A stretch of 64,000 bases of DNA from Acidobacteriota bacterium. Its GTDB lineage: Bacteria; Acidobacteriota; Vicinamibacteria; Marinacidobacterales; Marinacidobacteraceae. Under the pieces are notes generated by a model. That model made no database searches and was not told where the DNA came from. It was given only the letters and a program-made list of their open reading frames with translations. Position numbers and translations under genes: made by a program. The DNA lies in the NCBI GenBank assembly GCA_022826825.1, contig JAJDUD010000061.1, positions 186,001 to 250,000 of the forward strand, read 5' to 3'. Positions 52,138-61,130 of this stretch are shown here, piece after piece (the stretch's first letter is position 1; each line of letters opens with the position of its first letter).

Positions 52138-53250
52138 TCAGGCGTCCGCCAGCAGGGCGCCGCGGATCTCCCGGATGTCCTTCGGGCGGGTCCGGCAGCA
52201 GCCCCCGATGAGGTCGGCCCCGAGCCGCCGCCAATCGAGGGCCAACTCCGGCAGATCCGCCGTCTCCGCCGGCGTCTCCCAGACCTTCCGGACCGGGTCC
52301 CAGCGGCCGTCGCCGTTCGGGTAGGCGACGGCGGGCTTGGCCGTGGCCGCCCGGAACTTCGGGATCAGCGCGGCGAGGTGTTTCGGCGGCGTGCAGTTGG
52401 CGCCGACCCAGCGGACCCGGGCGCAGTCGGCGAGGTCCGCCGCGACCTCCTCGACGGGTGTGCCGTCGGAGAGGTGGCCGGCGTCGCGGCAGGTGAAGGA
52501 GACCCACGCCGGTGGGGGATCGTCGAGCCGGTCGAGGAGGTGCCGCAGCACGCGCCCCTCGCGCGCGGAGGGAATCGTCTCGATCGCGAGCAGATCGGCG
52601 CCCGAGCGCGCGAGGAGGTCGAGCCGTCGCCAGTGGAAGGCGGCGAGCGCGGCGTCGTCGGCCCGGTAGTCGCCGGTGTATTCGGAGCCGTCGGCCAGGA
52701 ACGCGCCGTAGGGCCCCACGCTCGCTGCGACCAGCGGCCGGCGCCGCCCCTCCCGGTTCGCGGGATCGCGCCAGAAGCGGTTCCGTTCCTCGGCCGCGAG
52801 TTCCACCGCGAAGCGGAACAGGCGCTCCGATTCCTTGTCCGAGAGCCCGTAGCGCGCGAGGCCGGGGAAGCTCGCCTGGTAGGTGGCGGAGATGATGCAG
52901 TCGGCGCCCGCCGTGAGAAAGCGGGCGTGGACGGCGCGGACCGCCTCGGGCGTCTCGATGAGCACCTTGGCCGACCAGAGGGGGTGGTTGAGGTCGAAGC
53001 CGTCGGCCTCGAGTTCGGTGGCGAAGCCGCCGTCGAGGATGAGGGGGTGTGGGTCGCTGTCTTCGGACGGGCGCGCTTCGGGCGCGTCGGCGTGGTGCGG
53101 GTCCGCAGGCCTGCGGCCAGCGGGTGCCGGCCGGAGGCCGGCGTTCCAAGCCGTCGCGCCGTCCGGTTCGTTGGCGAGGGCGCCATCGAGGATGAGGGCT
53201 TCCGGAGAACCGCCGTCCTTGGAGGGCAGCGCTTCACGGGCGGTCAGCAT
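52138..53250 (-). CDS. Homocysteine S-methyltransferase family protein with repeat-derived N-terminus
   Basis: Methyl transfer to homocysteine from S-methylmethionine or SAM. The core begins LILDGGFATELEADGFDL, includes GADCIISATYQASF and ends with the zinc site: WVGANCTPP and LIGGCCRTRP supply the three Cys. The first ~65 residues are unusual: an earlier copy of the same start, EALILDGALANEPDG, lies before a translated family A repeat (TAWNAGLRPAPAGRRPAD) and is followed by EARPSEDSDPHPLILDGG. No ATG/GTG/TTG exists between the repeat and the true core, so the ATG at 53250 is used. The gene converges with the selenoprotein gene. Confidence 0.85.
   Translation of the reverse strand: MLTAREALPSKDGGSPEALILDGALANEPDGATAWNAGLRPAPAGRRPADPHHADAPEARPSEDSDPHPLILDGGFATELEADGFDLNHPLWSAKVLIETPEAVRAVHARFLTAGADCIISATYQASFPGLARYGLSDKESERLFRFAVELAAEERNRFWRDPANREGRRRPLVAASVGPYGAFLADGSEYTGDYRADDAALAAFHWRRLDLLARSGADLLAIETIPSAREGRVLRHLLDRLDDPPPAWVSFTCRDAGHLSDGTPVEEVAADLADCARVRWVGANCTPPKHLAALIPKFRAATAKPAVAYPNGDGRWDPVRKVWETPAETADLPELALDWRRLGADLIGGCCRTRPKDIREIRGALLADA
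53102..53153. repeat. Family A half element inside coding frame
   Basis: Right half of the family A element, ending CGGCGTTCCAAGCCG on the plus strand, with hairpin GTGCCGGCCGGAGGCCGGC. It lies inside the N-terminal coding region of the homocysteine methyltransferase. Confidence 0.7.
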
Positions 53251-53265
53251 CGTGCATGTCGCGGC

Positions 53266-53304
53266 CGTTGGCCGCGATGCCAGTCTAAAGACTGGCGTTC
53301 CTTG
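53266..53304. repeat. Family B end fragment
   Basis: Carries GGCCGTTGGCC, then CCAGTCTAAAGACTGG, an end hairpin with a further pair of compensatory changes. Lies between the homocysteine methyltransferase start and the dipeptidase stop. Confidence 0.6.
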
Positions 53305-53312
53305 CGCTGCTG

Positions 53313-54386
53313 CTACCCCCCGAAGATGTCGCGGAAGTAGCGGACCCAGTTGCCGCCGAGGATTCTCGCGATGTCCACCTCGGAGACGCCGCGCCGGTCG
53401 AGCGCGTGGGCAACGTTCCGGAACCGCTCGGGTTCATCGAGGCCCTCGATGAAGGGAGGCCAGCGGACGCGGTAGCTCGGCTTGAAGTTCCTCAGGCGGG
53501 GCTCATACCAGTTCTCGCGGGTGGCCCAGGACCGCAGCCCGCGGATCGCGTGGTCGGTGGAAACCCCCACGTGCTCGATCCCGCCCACGTTCACGGCGTG
53601 CAGGATGTGGTTCACGTAGTCCTCGAGCGAGGTGTCCGGGTCCGGCCCCACGAAATAGCCGAGGCTCGCGATCCCGGTGACCCCGCCCTTGTCGGACATG
53701 GCGCGGATCTGCTCGTCGGTCTTGGCGCGCGGATGGTCGTTGTAGATCGCCTCGCAGAATGTGTGGGTGAACGCGGCGGGACGCTGCGATACCTCGATCC
53801 CGTCCATGGAGGTCTGCCGGCCGCAGTGGGAGAGGTCCACGATGATCCCCAACTCGTTCATCCGGGCGACCACCGCGACCCCGAAGTCGGAGAGTCCCCC
53901 GTCCACCCGCTCGGTGCAGCCGCTCCCGAGCCGGTTCTGGGAGTTGTAGGTGAGCTGGATGCAGCGGGTCCCGAGGTCGTAGAGCGGGTCCAGGTTCGCG
54001 AGCGCCCCCTCGAGCATGGTGGCGTTCTGGAAACCGAACACCACCGCCATCTTCCCGTCGGCCTTCGCCTGCTCGATGTGGGCGGCCCTCGTGGCGTGCA
54101 CCAGCTTGTCGGGGTTCTCGCGGATGCGGCGGCGCCACTCGGCGAGCGCCCGCGCCGCGACCTGGAAGTTGGTGCTCGGGAGGGTGGTCTGGATGCCGGT
54201 GTAACCCGAACGCGTGATCGCGTCGTACTCGACCTCGTCCCACTCGTAGCCGACGGCGAGCGAGTCGATGATCACCGAGCTGTCGTAGAGGTCGTCGATC
54301 GCCGGGTTGCGGGGGGGCTGCTGCGCCAGGGAACGGCTGGCGGCAAGCGAGGCGCCCAGCAGGCCGAGGAAGGTGCGTCGTTCCAT
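53313..54386 (-). CDS. Exported membrane dipeptidase family protein (M19)
   Basis: A 357-residue zinc dipeptidase of the renal dipeptidase family. The N-terminus MERRTFLGLLGASLAAS has a Tat-like RRTFLG signal, so it is probably exported folded. Metal and substrate features include VIIDSLAVGYEWDE (normally DxHxD; HxD is not plain here), IVDLSHCGRQ, THTFCEAIYNDHPRAKTDEQ, and GVSTDHAI. The first metal motif seems changed. It follows SulP on the same strand two bases after its stop. Role is likely dipeptide hydrolysis. Zinc occupancy is uncertain. Confidence 0.82.
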   Translation of the reverse strand: MERRTFLGLLGASLAASRSLAQQPPRNPAIDDLYDSSVIIDSLAVGYEWDEVEYDAITRSGYTGIQTTLPSTNFQVAARALAEWRRRIRENPDKLVHATRAAHIEQAKADGKMAVVFGFQNATMLEGALANLDPLYDLGTRCIQLTYNSQNRLGSGCTERVDGGLSDFGVAVVARMNELGIIVDLSHCGRQTSMDGIEVSQRPAAFTHTFCEAIYNDHPRAKTDEQIRAMSDKGGVTGIASLGYFVGPDPDTSLEDYVNHILHAVNVGGIEHVGVSTDHAIRGLRSWATRENWYEPRLRNFKPSYRVRWPPFIEGLDEPERFRNVAHALDRRGVSEVDIARILGGNWVRYFRDIFGG

Positions 54387-54388
54387 GC

Positions 54389-56089
54389 TCAGGCGTGCCC
54401 CACCTCGGCGGCGCGGGCGCTGGCGGCTTCCACGGCGCTCGCGGCGTCGGGGAAGAAATGGATGCCCTCCTCCGGCTTGAAGTCGGTGGCGTGCATGACC
54501 TCCGCCACCTCCGGCTGGATGCCCCAGAAGTAGCAGGCGGTCCCGCTCCGTCCCAGGGCGCGGGCCAGGTCCTTCAGCAGCAGGCAGGCGGTCGGGTCGA
54601 TGAAGTAGACGTTGCGCATCCCGAACACGCAGGCCGGCCGTTCGTCGGCGGCCCGCGCGAGCAGGTCCGAGAGGCTGCTCACCGTGCCGTAGAAGAGCGC
54701 TCCCCGGAAGGTGAACATCTGGACCCCGTCCGGCATCTCGAACGGGAGCGGCCTCGGCGGCACCAGCTCGTCGGAATCGAAGAGCGCCGCGTCGCCGCGC
54801 CGCACCTCGAAGATCCCGGAGACGCGCTGGATGAAGATGACCGACGCGAGCGCGAGCCCGACCGGCAGCACGAACCGGAGGTCCCAGAACAGCGTGGTGC
54901 CGAGCGTGCCCAGCAGGATGATCCGGTCGCCGATGGGAGCCCTCCAGATCACCTTCATCCGGTGCACCTCGACCATCCGCCCGGCGACCACCAGCAGCAC
55001 CGCCGCCAGCGAGGTGAGCGGGATGTACTCGAGCGCCCAGGAGAAGAACAGGACGAAGAGCGCCACGAAGATGGCGTGGAAGAGACCGGCCAGCGGGGAG
55101 CGCGCCCCGGAGGCGAGGCAGGTCGCGGTCCGCGCCACGCAGCCGCCCACCGGGAAGCCTCCCCAGATGGCGGTCGCGATGTTGCCGAGACCGAGGGCGG
55201 TGAACTCCTGGTTGGGAAGGCTCGGCACGCCGCGGGAACGGCTCGCCATCTGGGCGGAGAGCAGGGACTCCGCGCTCGAGAGGAACGCGATGGCCACCGC
55301 GTAGGGCAGCAGCGGCACCCAGTTCTCGAGCGAGGGGATCAGGGGCAGCGGCAGCCGGTTGGGCAGTTCGCCGAAGGTGCTGCCGATGGTCGCGACGTCG
55401 AGCCGCAGCGCGAAGGTGGCGAGGGCGCCGACCAGGAGTCCCATCACGTAGGCCGGGAGCCTGGGCAGGAACCGCTTCGTCAGGAGCACCGCCGCCAGCG
55501 AGGCGGCGCCCACCAGGAAGGTGGTCATCTCGAAGTTGCCGACCCGGCTGAGGACGCCCTCCATGATGAACAGGAAGGAGTGCGAGTGTTCGGCGCCGCT
55601 GTGGTCGTGCGTATGCACCGAACTCGCGAGCCCGAAGAAGGGCACGATCTGTCCGGTGAAGATGATCACGCCCATCCCGGTCACGAACCCGGTGATGACC
55701 GCCTGCGGCATGGCCTCGATCAGGATCCCCACCCGGGAAATGGCCATTCCCACCAGGAAGACGCCGGCCATCAGGGTCGCGGCGAGGAGCCCCTCGTAGC
55801 CGAACAGTTCGATGACCACCACCGCGATCAGGATGCAGGCCTCGGTCGGCCCCCCGATCTGGAAGCGGCTCGCGGTGAAGAGCGCGATGACCGCGCCGCC
55901 GATAATGATGCCGACGAGGCCCTTGTCGGGACTGGCTCCGGCGGCGATCGCGACGACCAGACCCAGCGGGAGCGCCACCACCGAGACCGTCAGTCCCGCC
56001 GAGAGGTCGGTGGTCAGGTCGGACACCGAGTAGCCCTCGGGCAGGACCCGCCGGTACTGCGACCGGAATGCGGCAAGCAATCGGGTCAT
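54389..56089 (-). CDS. SulP-family anion transporter with STAS domain
   Basis: A 566-residue SLC26/SulP transporter. LPEGYSVSDLTTDLSAGLTVSVVALPLGLVVAIAAGASP begins TM1 region; IGGPTEACILIAVVVI and GGFPVGGCVARTAT follow. The C-terminal STAS domain has VQMFTFRGALFYGT and FIDPTACLLLKDLAR. The extracytoplasmic loop HTHDHSGAEHSHS is His-rich, suggesting metal or pH sensing. It may import bicarbonate, sulfate or another anion. ATG at 56089 has GGGAGGA upstream. Divergent from the tricorn-like gene. Confidence 0.9.
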   Translation of the reverse strand: MTRLLAAFRSQYRRVLPEGYSVSDLTTDLSAGLTVSVVALPLGLVVAIAAGASPDKGLVGIIIGGAVIALFTASRFQIGGPTEACILIAVVVIELFGYEGLLAATLMAGVFLVGMAISRVGILIEAMPQAVITGFVTGMGVIIFTGQIVPFFGLASSVHTHDHSGAEHSHSFLFIMEGVLSRVGNFEMTTFLVGAASLAAVLLTKRFLPRLPAYVMGLLVGALATFALRLDVATIGSTFGELPNRLPLPLIPSLENWVPLLPYAVAIAFLSSAESLLSAQMASRSRGVPSLPNQEFTALGLGNIATAIWGGFPVGGCVARTATCLASGARSPLAGLFHAIFVALFVLFFSWALEYIPLTSLAAVLLVVAGRMVEVHRMKVIWRAPIGDRIILLGTLGTTLFWDLRFVLPVGLALASVIFIQRVSGIFEVRRGDAALFDSDELVPPRPLPFEMPDGVQMFTFRGALFYGTVSSLSDLLARAADERPACVFGMRNVYFIDPTACLLLKDLARALGRSGTACYFWGIQPEVAEVMHATDFKPEEGIHFFPDAASAVEAASARAAEVGHA

Positions 56090-56297
56090 GGGGTTCCTCC
56101 CTGGAATGACACCACGAGGCGGAGTGTACGTCCGCGCCTCGGGGCCGCGAAGCGTTATCGCAGTAACGTGACACCCTGTTACGCCGGTGTCCGGCCGGGC
56201 TTGCGGAACGATTCCCGCCGCCGTCCGTTCGGACAGGCGAAACCGGCCGTCCCGCCGGCTTCCGCGCCTTCCCGTTTCCCTGCCCGAGGTGACCCCC
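56090..56297. promoter_or_regulatory. Divergent promoter region with GTTAC-like half-sites
   Basis: Contains CGTTA-N6-TAACG (56153-56168) and GTAAC-N10-GTTAC (56163-56182), overlapping inverted repeats, a plausible operator for SulP and the tricorn-like gene. No matching regulator is nearby. Confidence 0.3.
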
Positions 56298-59200
56298 ATG
56301 CGCATTCCCGCTTCGATCCTGTTCGCTCTCTGCGGCGCGTTGTTCGCCGGTTCCGCCGGCGCCGAGACCCGGTTGCTGCGGTTCCCTGACGTCCACGGGG
56401 ACCGCGTCGTCTTCACCTACGCCGGGGACCTGTGGTGGGCTTCGGCAGCCGGCGGCACCGCGGTGCGGCTCACTTCCCATCCCGGGCGGGAGCTCTTCGC
56501 GCGGTTCTCTCCGGACGGAAGCCAGATCGCCTTCACCGGCCAGTACGACGGCGATGAGCAGGTCTACGTCATGCCGTCGGGCGGCGGCGTCCCGAAGCAG
56601 TTGACCTTCTACCCGGCCACCGGGCCGCTCCCCACCCGCTGGGGCTACGACAACATCGTCTATGACTGGTCGCCCGACGGCGAGCGGATCCTCTTCCGCT
56701 CGCTCCGCGATGGGAACGGGGTGGCCGAGGGCCGGCTCCACGAAGTCGCGCGGGGCGGCGGGCTCGCCACCGCGCTCCCGATGCCGCGCGCCGGGGTCGG
56801 GGCCTGGTCCCCGGACGGCGGCAGCGTCGTCTATTCGCCGCTCTTCCGGGACTTCCGCGCCTGGAAGCGCTACGCGGGCGGCTGGGCGCAGGACCTCTAC
56901 GTCTTCGAGCTGGAGAGCCGCGAACTCACCCAGATCACCGACGACCCGCGGTCCGACCGCGATCCGATGTGGATCGGCTCCCGGATCTTCTTCACCTCGG
57001 ACCGCTCGGGCACGAACAACCTCTATTCCTACGACACCGCGAGCGGGGAGACGCAGACCTGGACCGACTCGGACACCTGGGACCTCCGCTGGCCGGGCGC
57101 CGACGCGGACGGGCGCATCGTCTTCGAGCAGGCGGGCACGCTGCATCTCCTGGACACGAACGGCGACGGCACAACCGTTCCCATCGAGATCACGGTTCCC
57201 ACCGACGGCCTCCACAGCCGTCCCTCCCGCGTTTCCGCGGCCGGGAACATCGAGCACTTCGACATCTCGCCGACCGGGAAGCGGGTGGTCTTCGCGGCGC
57301 GGGGCGAACTCTTCTCGGCCCCGGTGGAGAAAGGGGCGACGCGCACCCTGGTGGCGACCGCCGGCGCCCACGAGAAGTGGCCCGCCTGGTCCCCGGACGG
57401 CGCCCGGATCGCCTACATCTCCGACGCGAGCGGGGAAGAGGAGATCTACGTCGTGTCCCAGTCGGGAGGCGAGGCGGAGCAGCTCACCGAGCGCGGTCAG
57501 GCGATGCGCTACCACCCGGTCTGGTCTCCGGACGGCGACCGGATCGCCTTCAGCGACAAGGAGGGCCGCGTCTTCGTGCTCACCGTCGCGGACAAGACGC
57601 TCGTCGAGGCCGCGAACGAACGCCACGGCCAGGTGAACGACTACGTCTGGTCACCCCGCGGCGGGCACCTGGCGATGAGCCTGAACGACCCCGGCGGGTT
57701 CTCGTCCATCTACGTCTGGTCGGCGGGCGACGGCGAGCTCCGCCGGGTGACGGGGCCCTACTTCAACGAGTTCTCGCCGGCTTGGGGCGCCCAGGGGAAC
57801 TACCTGTTCTACATCAGCGACCGGATGTTCCAGCCGCAGATCGCGGACTTCGAGTGGAACTACGCGCTCGACCGGGAGAGCGGGATCTACGCGGTGGCCC
57901 TGCGGCCCGACGTTCCCCACCTCTTCCCGCCGGAGAGCGACGAGGAGCCGGCGCCGGCGGAGGAGGACGGTGCTGAAGGTGAAGGCGGAGACGCGGAGGA
58001 TTCCGGGGATGCGGAGGCCCCGATCGAGATCGCCTTCGACGGCCTGCAGGACCGGGTCATGCGCGTGCCGGTGGACGAGGACAACTACCAGGGGCTCGCC
58101 GCCGTGGACGGGTTCCTGCTGTATGCGAAGACCTCCGCCTTCTTCTACGGGCGGAGCGCCCCGAGCCCGCCGGAACTGAGGGTCTTCGACCTGAAGGAGC
58201 GGAAGGCGGGGACCCTCGCCACCGGGATCTCGGGCTACGCAGTCAGCGGCGACGGGAAGACGGTCGCGGTCCGGGAAGGCAGCGCGTTCAACCGCTACAA
58301 CATCGGGACCGCCACCGGCTCATCGAAGAAGACGGTCTCCACCGCCGGGCTCGAGGCGGACCGGGACCCGAAGGCCGAGTGGGCCCAGATCTTCGACGAG
58401 GTGTGGCGGCGCTTCCGCGACTTCTTCTATGTCCAGAACCTGCACGGCCACGACTGGGACGACCTCCGCGCCCGCTACCGGACGCTCCTGCCCTACGTCG
58501 AGCACCGGTCCGACCTGAACTACGTGATCAACGAGATGATCGCCGAGCTCCAGGTCTCGCACGCCTACATCCAGGGCGGCGACATGGAGATCCCGGACCG
58601 GCCCGGCGCCGGCTTTCCCGGGGCGCGCTTCGCCTGGGACGCGGACGCCGGGCGCTACCGGATCGCGCGGATCTTCGAGGGCCACAACGAGGAGGCGCGC
58701 TACCGCTCGCCCCTCCGCGAGGTCGGGGTGAACGTCTCCGAGGGGGACTACCTGCTCGCGATCGACGGGGTGGAGCTCCGCGGGGACGAGAGCCCCTACC
58801 GGCAGCTCCTCCACAAGGCCGGCCGGCCGATCGAGTTCACGGTGAACGGGGAGCCGACGTTCGAGGGGGCCCGGAAGGTCACCTTCCAGCCCGTCGCCGA
58901 CGAGGATCCGTTGATCTACCTGAACGACATCGAGGCGAACCGCCGGCGCGTCGAAGCGGCCACGGAGGGCCGGATCGGCTACATCCACATCCCCGACATG
59001 GGCGCGAACGGCATCCGCGAGTTCATCAAGTGGTACTACAGCCAGGTCCGCCGCGAGGGGATGATCGTGGACGTGCGCCGGAACGGCGGCGGGAACATCT
59101 CCCAGATGCTCATCGAGCGCTTCCGCCGGGAGATCCTGTCGCTCGGCTACTCGCGGACGAACGAGGCGGCGAGCACGTATCCGGGCGTAGTGCCCCCGCC

Positions 59201-59576
59201 CCACCTCGTGTGCCTGCTCGACGAGAACTCGGGCTCGGACGGCGACATCTTCCCCGCCATGTTCAAGAAGGCCGGCCTCGGCCCCCTGATCGGCAAGCGG
59301 AGCTGGGGAGGCGTCATCGGGATCACGAACCGCGGCACGCTGATGGACGGCGGCGGGGTGAACGTCCCCGAGTTCGGCTTCGCCTCCGCCGAGGGCGAGT
59401 GGGTCATCGAGGGCTACGGCGTGGACCCCGACATCGAGGTCGAGAACGACCCGAAGTCGGTCATCGAGGGGGGCGACCCCCAGCTCGAGCGCGCCATCGC
59501 CGAGATCATGGCGGCGGTCGAGGCGGACCCCCGCCCCCTGCCGCCGCGCCCGGCCGACCCCATCCGTACGCGGTAG
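56298..59576 (+). CDS. Exported tricorn-like protease (S41)
   Basis: A 1092-residue Tricorn-family protease with signal ending GSAGAE. Two WD40-like beta-propeller domains (FSPDGSQIAF, WSPDGARIAYISDASG repeats) occupy about 30-660; an acidic linker EPAPAEEDGAEGEGGDAED lies near 565. The catalytic region has His718 in HGHDWDDLRARYR, a PDZ region (RSPLREVGVNVSEGDYLLAIDG), and the Ser nucleophile Ser980 in NSGSDGDIF. Tricorn cleaves peptides from proteasome or other proteases. It is likely periplasmic here. It forms a peptide-degradation set with M1, S15 and M19 enzymes. Confidence 0.92.
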   Translation: MRIPASILFALCGALFAGSAGAETRLLRFPDVHGDRVVFTYAGDLWWASAAGGTAVRLTSHPGRELFARFSPDGSQIAFTGQYDGDEQVYVMPSGGGVPKQLTFYPATGPLPTRWGYDNIVYDWSPDGERILFRSLRDGNGVAEGRLHEVARGGGLATALPMPRAGVGAWSPDGGSVVYSPLFRDFRAWKRYAGGWAQDLYVFELESRELTQITDDPRSDRDPMWIGSRIFFTSDRSGTNNLYSYDTASGETQTWTDSDTWDLRWPGADADGRIVFEQAGTLHLLDTNGDGTTVPIEITVPTDGLHSRPSRVSAAGNIEHFDISPTGKRVVFAARGELFSAPVEKGATRTLVATAGAHEKWPAWSPDGARIAYISDASGEEEIYVVSQSGGEAEQLTERGQAMRYHPVWSPDGDRIAFSDKEGRVFVLTVADKTLVEAANERHGQVNDYVWSPRGGHLAMSLNDPGGFSSIYVWSAGDGELRRVTGPYFNEFSPAWGAQGNYLFYISDRMFQPQIADFEWNYALDRESGIYAVALRPDVPHLFPPESDEEPAPAEEDGAEGEGGDAEDSGDAEAPIEIAFDGLQDRVMRVPVDEDNYQGLAAVDGFLLYAKTSAFFYGRSAPSPPELRVFDLKERKAGTLATGISGYAVSGDGKTVAVREGSAFNRYNIGTATGSSKKTVSTAGLEADRDPKAEWAQIFDEVWRRFRDFFYVQNLHGHDWDDLRARYRTLLPYVEHRSDLNYVINEMIAELQVSHAYIQGGDMEIPDRPGAGFPGARFAWDADAGRYRIARIFEGHNEEARYRSPLREVGVNVSEGDYLLAIDGVELRGDESPYRQLLHKAGRPIEFTVNGEPTFEGARKVTFQPVADEDPLIYLNDIEANRRRVEAATEGRIGYIHIPDMGANGIREFIKWYYSQVRREGMIVDVRRNGGGNISQMLIERFRREILSLGYSRTNEAASTYPGVVPPPHLVCLLDENSGSDGDIFPAMFKKAGLGPLIGKRSWGGVIGITNRGTLMDGGGVNVPEFGFASAEGEWVIEGYGVDPDIEVENDPKSVIEGGDPQLERAIAEIMAAVEADPRPLPPRPADPIRTR

Positions 59577-59592
59577 GGGGCGGCGTACGGAA

Positions 59593-59813
59593 AGGAGCGC
59601 CGGTCTTCAGACCGGCATCGCCTGCGCAGCGGGCGAAACTCCAGGGCTTCATTTCGCCGCATGGCACCCTCGCCAAGAGGGAATGGCGCGGCGACAACTG
59701 CGCGCGCTGACTCCGCTTCGCCGTCCTTGTTTCGGGTCCCCGCGACGGGGCGCAACGGCGCCGGGAGTTTCGCGGCCGTTGGCCGCGATGCCGGTGTGAA
59801 CACCGGCGCTCCT
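59593..59813. repeat. Family B palindromic element, copy 4 (inverted)
   Basis: A 221-base copy whose interior is the reverse complement of copies 2 and 3 (shared CGCCGCATGGCACCCTCGCC). Left hairpin CCGGTCTTCAGACCGG, right hairpin CCGGTGTGAACACCGG. The stem changes pair base for base. Confidence 0.85.
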
Positions 59814-59819
59814 CGCCGA

Positions 59820-59876
59820 ATCCGCGAGGACACGGGCATGGCCGTTTCTCCCGGTGGGGGCCTTCAGACCGGCACC
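59820..59876 (+). repeat. Family C repeat segment
   Basis: Contains GGACACGGGCATGGC and CGTTTCTCCCGGTGGGGG, shared with 2811-2890, followed by CCTTCAGACCGGCACC, a palindromic-end fragment. Confidence 0.6.
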
Positions 59877-59894
59877 GTCACAATCCCCACCCCC

Positions 59895-60251
59895 ATGCCA
59901 GACATCGCCCCGGCCAAGGCCCAGATCCCCTTCGAAGACCTCACCCGAATCGACATCCGGGTCGGAACCATCCTGGAGGTCTCCGACATCCCGAACTCGC
60001 GAAAGCTGGTCCGGCTGTGGGTCGATCTGGGCTTCGCGGTCCGTACGGTCGTCGTCGGGATGAAGCAGGAGCGGGACGATCCCAGGGAGATCGAGGGGTT
60101 GCAGGCCCTCTTCGTCGTCAACCTGCCGCCGCGGCGAATGGCGGGCGTCCTCTCGGAAGCGATGCTGTTCGACCTCGGATACTCCGACGGGATCCCTCCG
60201 GCGCTGGCCGTTCCGGAACGCCCCGTTCCCAACGGAACGCGAGCCGGTTGA
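59895..60251 (+). CDS. CsaA-like tRNA-binding-domain protein
   Basis: A 118-residue tRNA-binding OB-fold protein with the pattern FEDLTRIDIRVGTILEVSDIPNS, VVVGMKQERDD and LFVVNLPPRRMAG, as in CsaA chaperones and EMAPII-like domains. CsaA binds exported preproteins and RNA. ATG at 59895 is chosen; upstream open frame is only repeat. Regulation not visible. It precedes an SDR gene by 69 bases. Confidence 0.9.
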   Translation: MPDIAPAKAQIPFEDLTRIDIRVGTILEVSDIPNSRKLVRLWVDLGFAVRTVVVGMKQERDDPREIEGLQALFVVNLPPRRMAGVLSEAMLFDLGYSDGIPPALAVPERPVPNGTRAG

Positions 60252-60320
60252 GGTGCTGCCGGAGGTGAAGTTCATCCCCCGGGGCCCCGGTAGCTCGCCG
60301 TACACTCGCCGCCTCTCCCG

Positions 60321-61115
60321 ATGACCGTGCAAACCCCGACCGGCCAGGTCGCCCTCGTCACCGGAGGGACCCGCGGCATCGGCCGCGCGGTCGCCGCCTT
60401 CCTGCTGGACGCGGGGATCCAGGTGGTGCTGACCGGGACGAACCGCCGGGCGGCGGAAGAAGTCGCCGCCCAACTCGCCGCGGAGTCGCCTACGGGCGCC
60501 CGGGCGCACGGCGCGGCGTGCGACGTCACCGACGACGCGAGCGTCGCCGAACTCGCCGCCTTCGTGCGCGACCGCTGCGGCCGCCTCGACGTCCTGGTGA
60601 ACAACGCCGGGCTCGGGATCTACCACCCGACCCCCGAACTCTCACTGGAGGACTTCCGGCAGGTCGTGGAGACGAACCTGACCGGCGTCTTCCGGGTGAC
60701 CAAGGCCCTGCTGCCGCTCCTCCTCGAAGCGGCGGCGACCGCGGACAACGAGACGTCCTCCGGCGCGACCGTCATCAACATCGGGAGCCTCGCGGGCCGC
60801 CACCCCTTCAAGGGCGGCGCCGCCTACAACGCCTCCAAGTTCGGGCTCGTGGGCCTCAGCGAGGCGATGATGCTGGACCTCCGGGAAGCCGGCGTCCGGG
60901 TCGCGACCGTCATGCCCGGCAGCACGGCGAGCGGTTTCGCGGGGCGTTCCGCGGAGGACGGCACGGAGTGGAAGCTCTCCCCGGAGGACGTGGCGGAGGC
61001 GGTGCTGGCGATCGTGCTGCAGCGGAGCCAGGCGCTCGCCAGCCGGATCGAGCTGCGCCCGAGCCGCCCGCCGGTGAAGCGGCCGGCAGACTGGCGCCTC
61101 CGCCAGAAGCGCTGA
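60321..61115 (+). CDS. SDR-family oxidoreductase
   Basis: A 264-residue classical short-chain dehydrogenase: TGGTRGIGRAVAAF, LVNNAGLGI, and YNASKFGLVGL with the Tyr/Lys pair are intact. INIGSLAG fits the catalytic Ser region. Close to 3-oxoacyl-ACP reductases, but the substrate is uncertain. NADP preference is suggested by the Arg-rich segment TGTNRRAAEEV. ATG start. It lies just ahead of the CPA2 antiporter, without overlap. Confidence 0.88.
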   Translation: MTVQTPTGQVALVTGGTRGIGRAVAAFLLDAGIQVVLTGTNRRAAEEVAAQLAAESPTGARAHGAACDVTDDASVAELAAFVRDRCGRLDVLVNNAGLGIYHPTPELSLEDFRQVVETNLTGVFRVTKALLPLLLEAAATADNETSSGATVINIGSLAGRHPFKGGAAYNASKFGLVGLSEAMMLDLREAGVRVATVMPGSTASGFAGRSAEDGTEWKLSPEDVAEAVLAIVLQRSQALASRIELRPSRPPVKRPADWRLRQKR

Positions 61116-61130
61116 GCCGGGGCCCGGGGA

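Noticed and set aside
53313-57626. A 1437-codon minus-strand open frame
   Set aside because: Only its last 358 codons are the dipeptidase. The rest passes antisense or out of frame through the SulP and tricorn-like genes, whose proteins are clearly recognisable in other frames.
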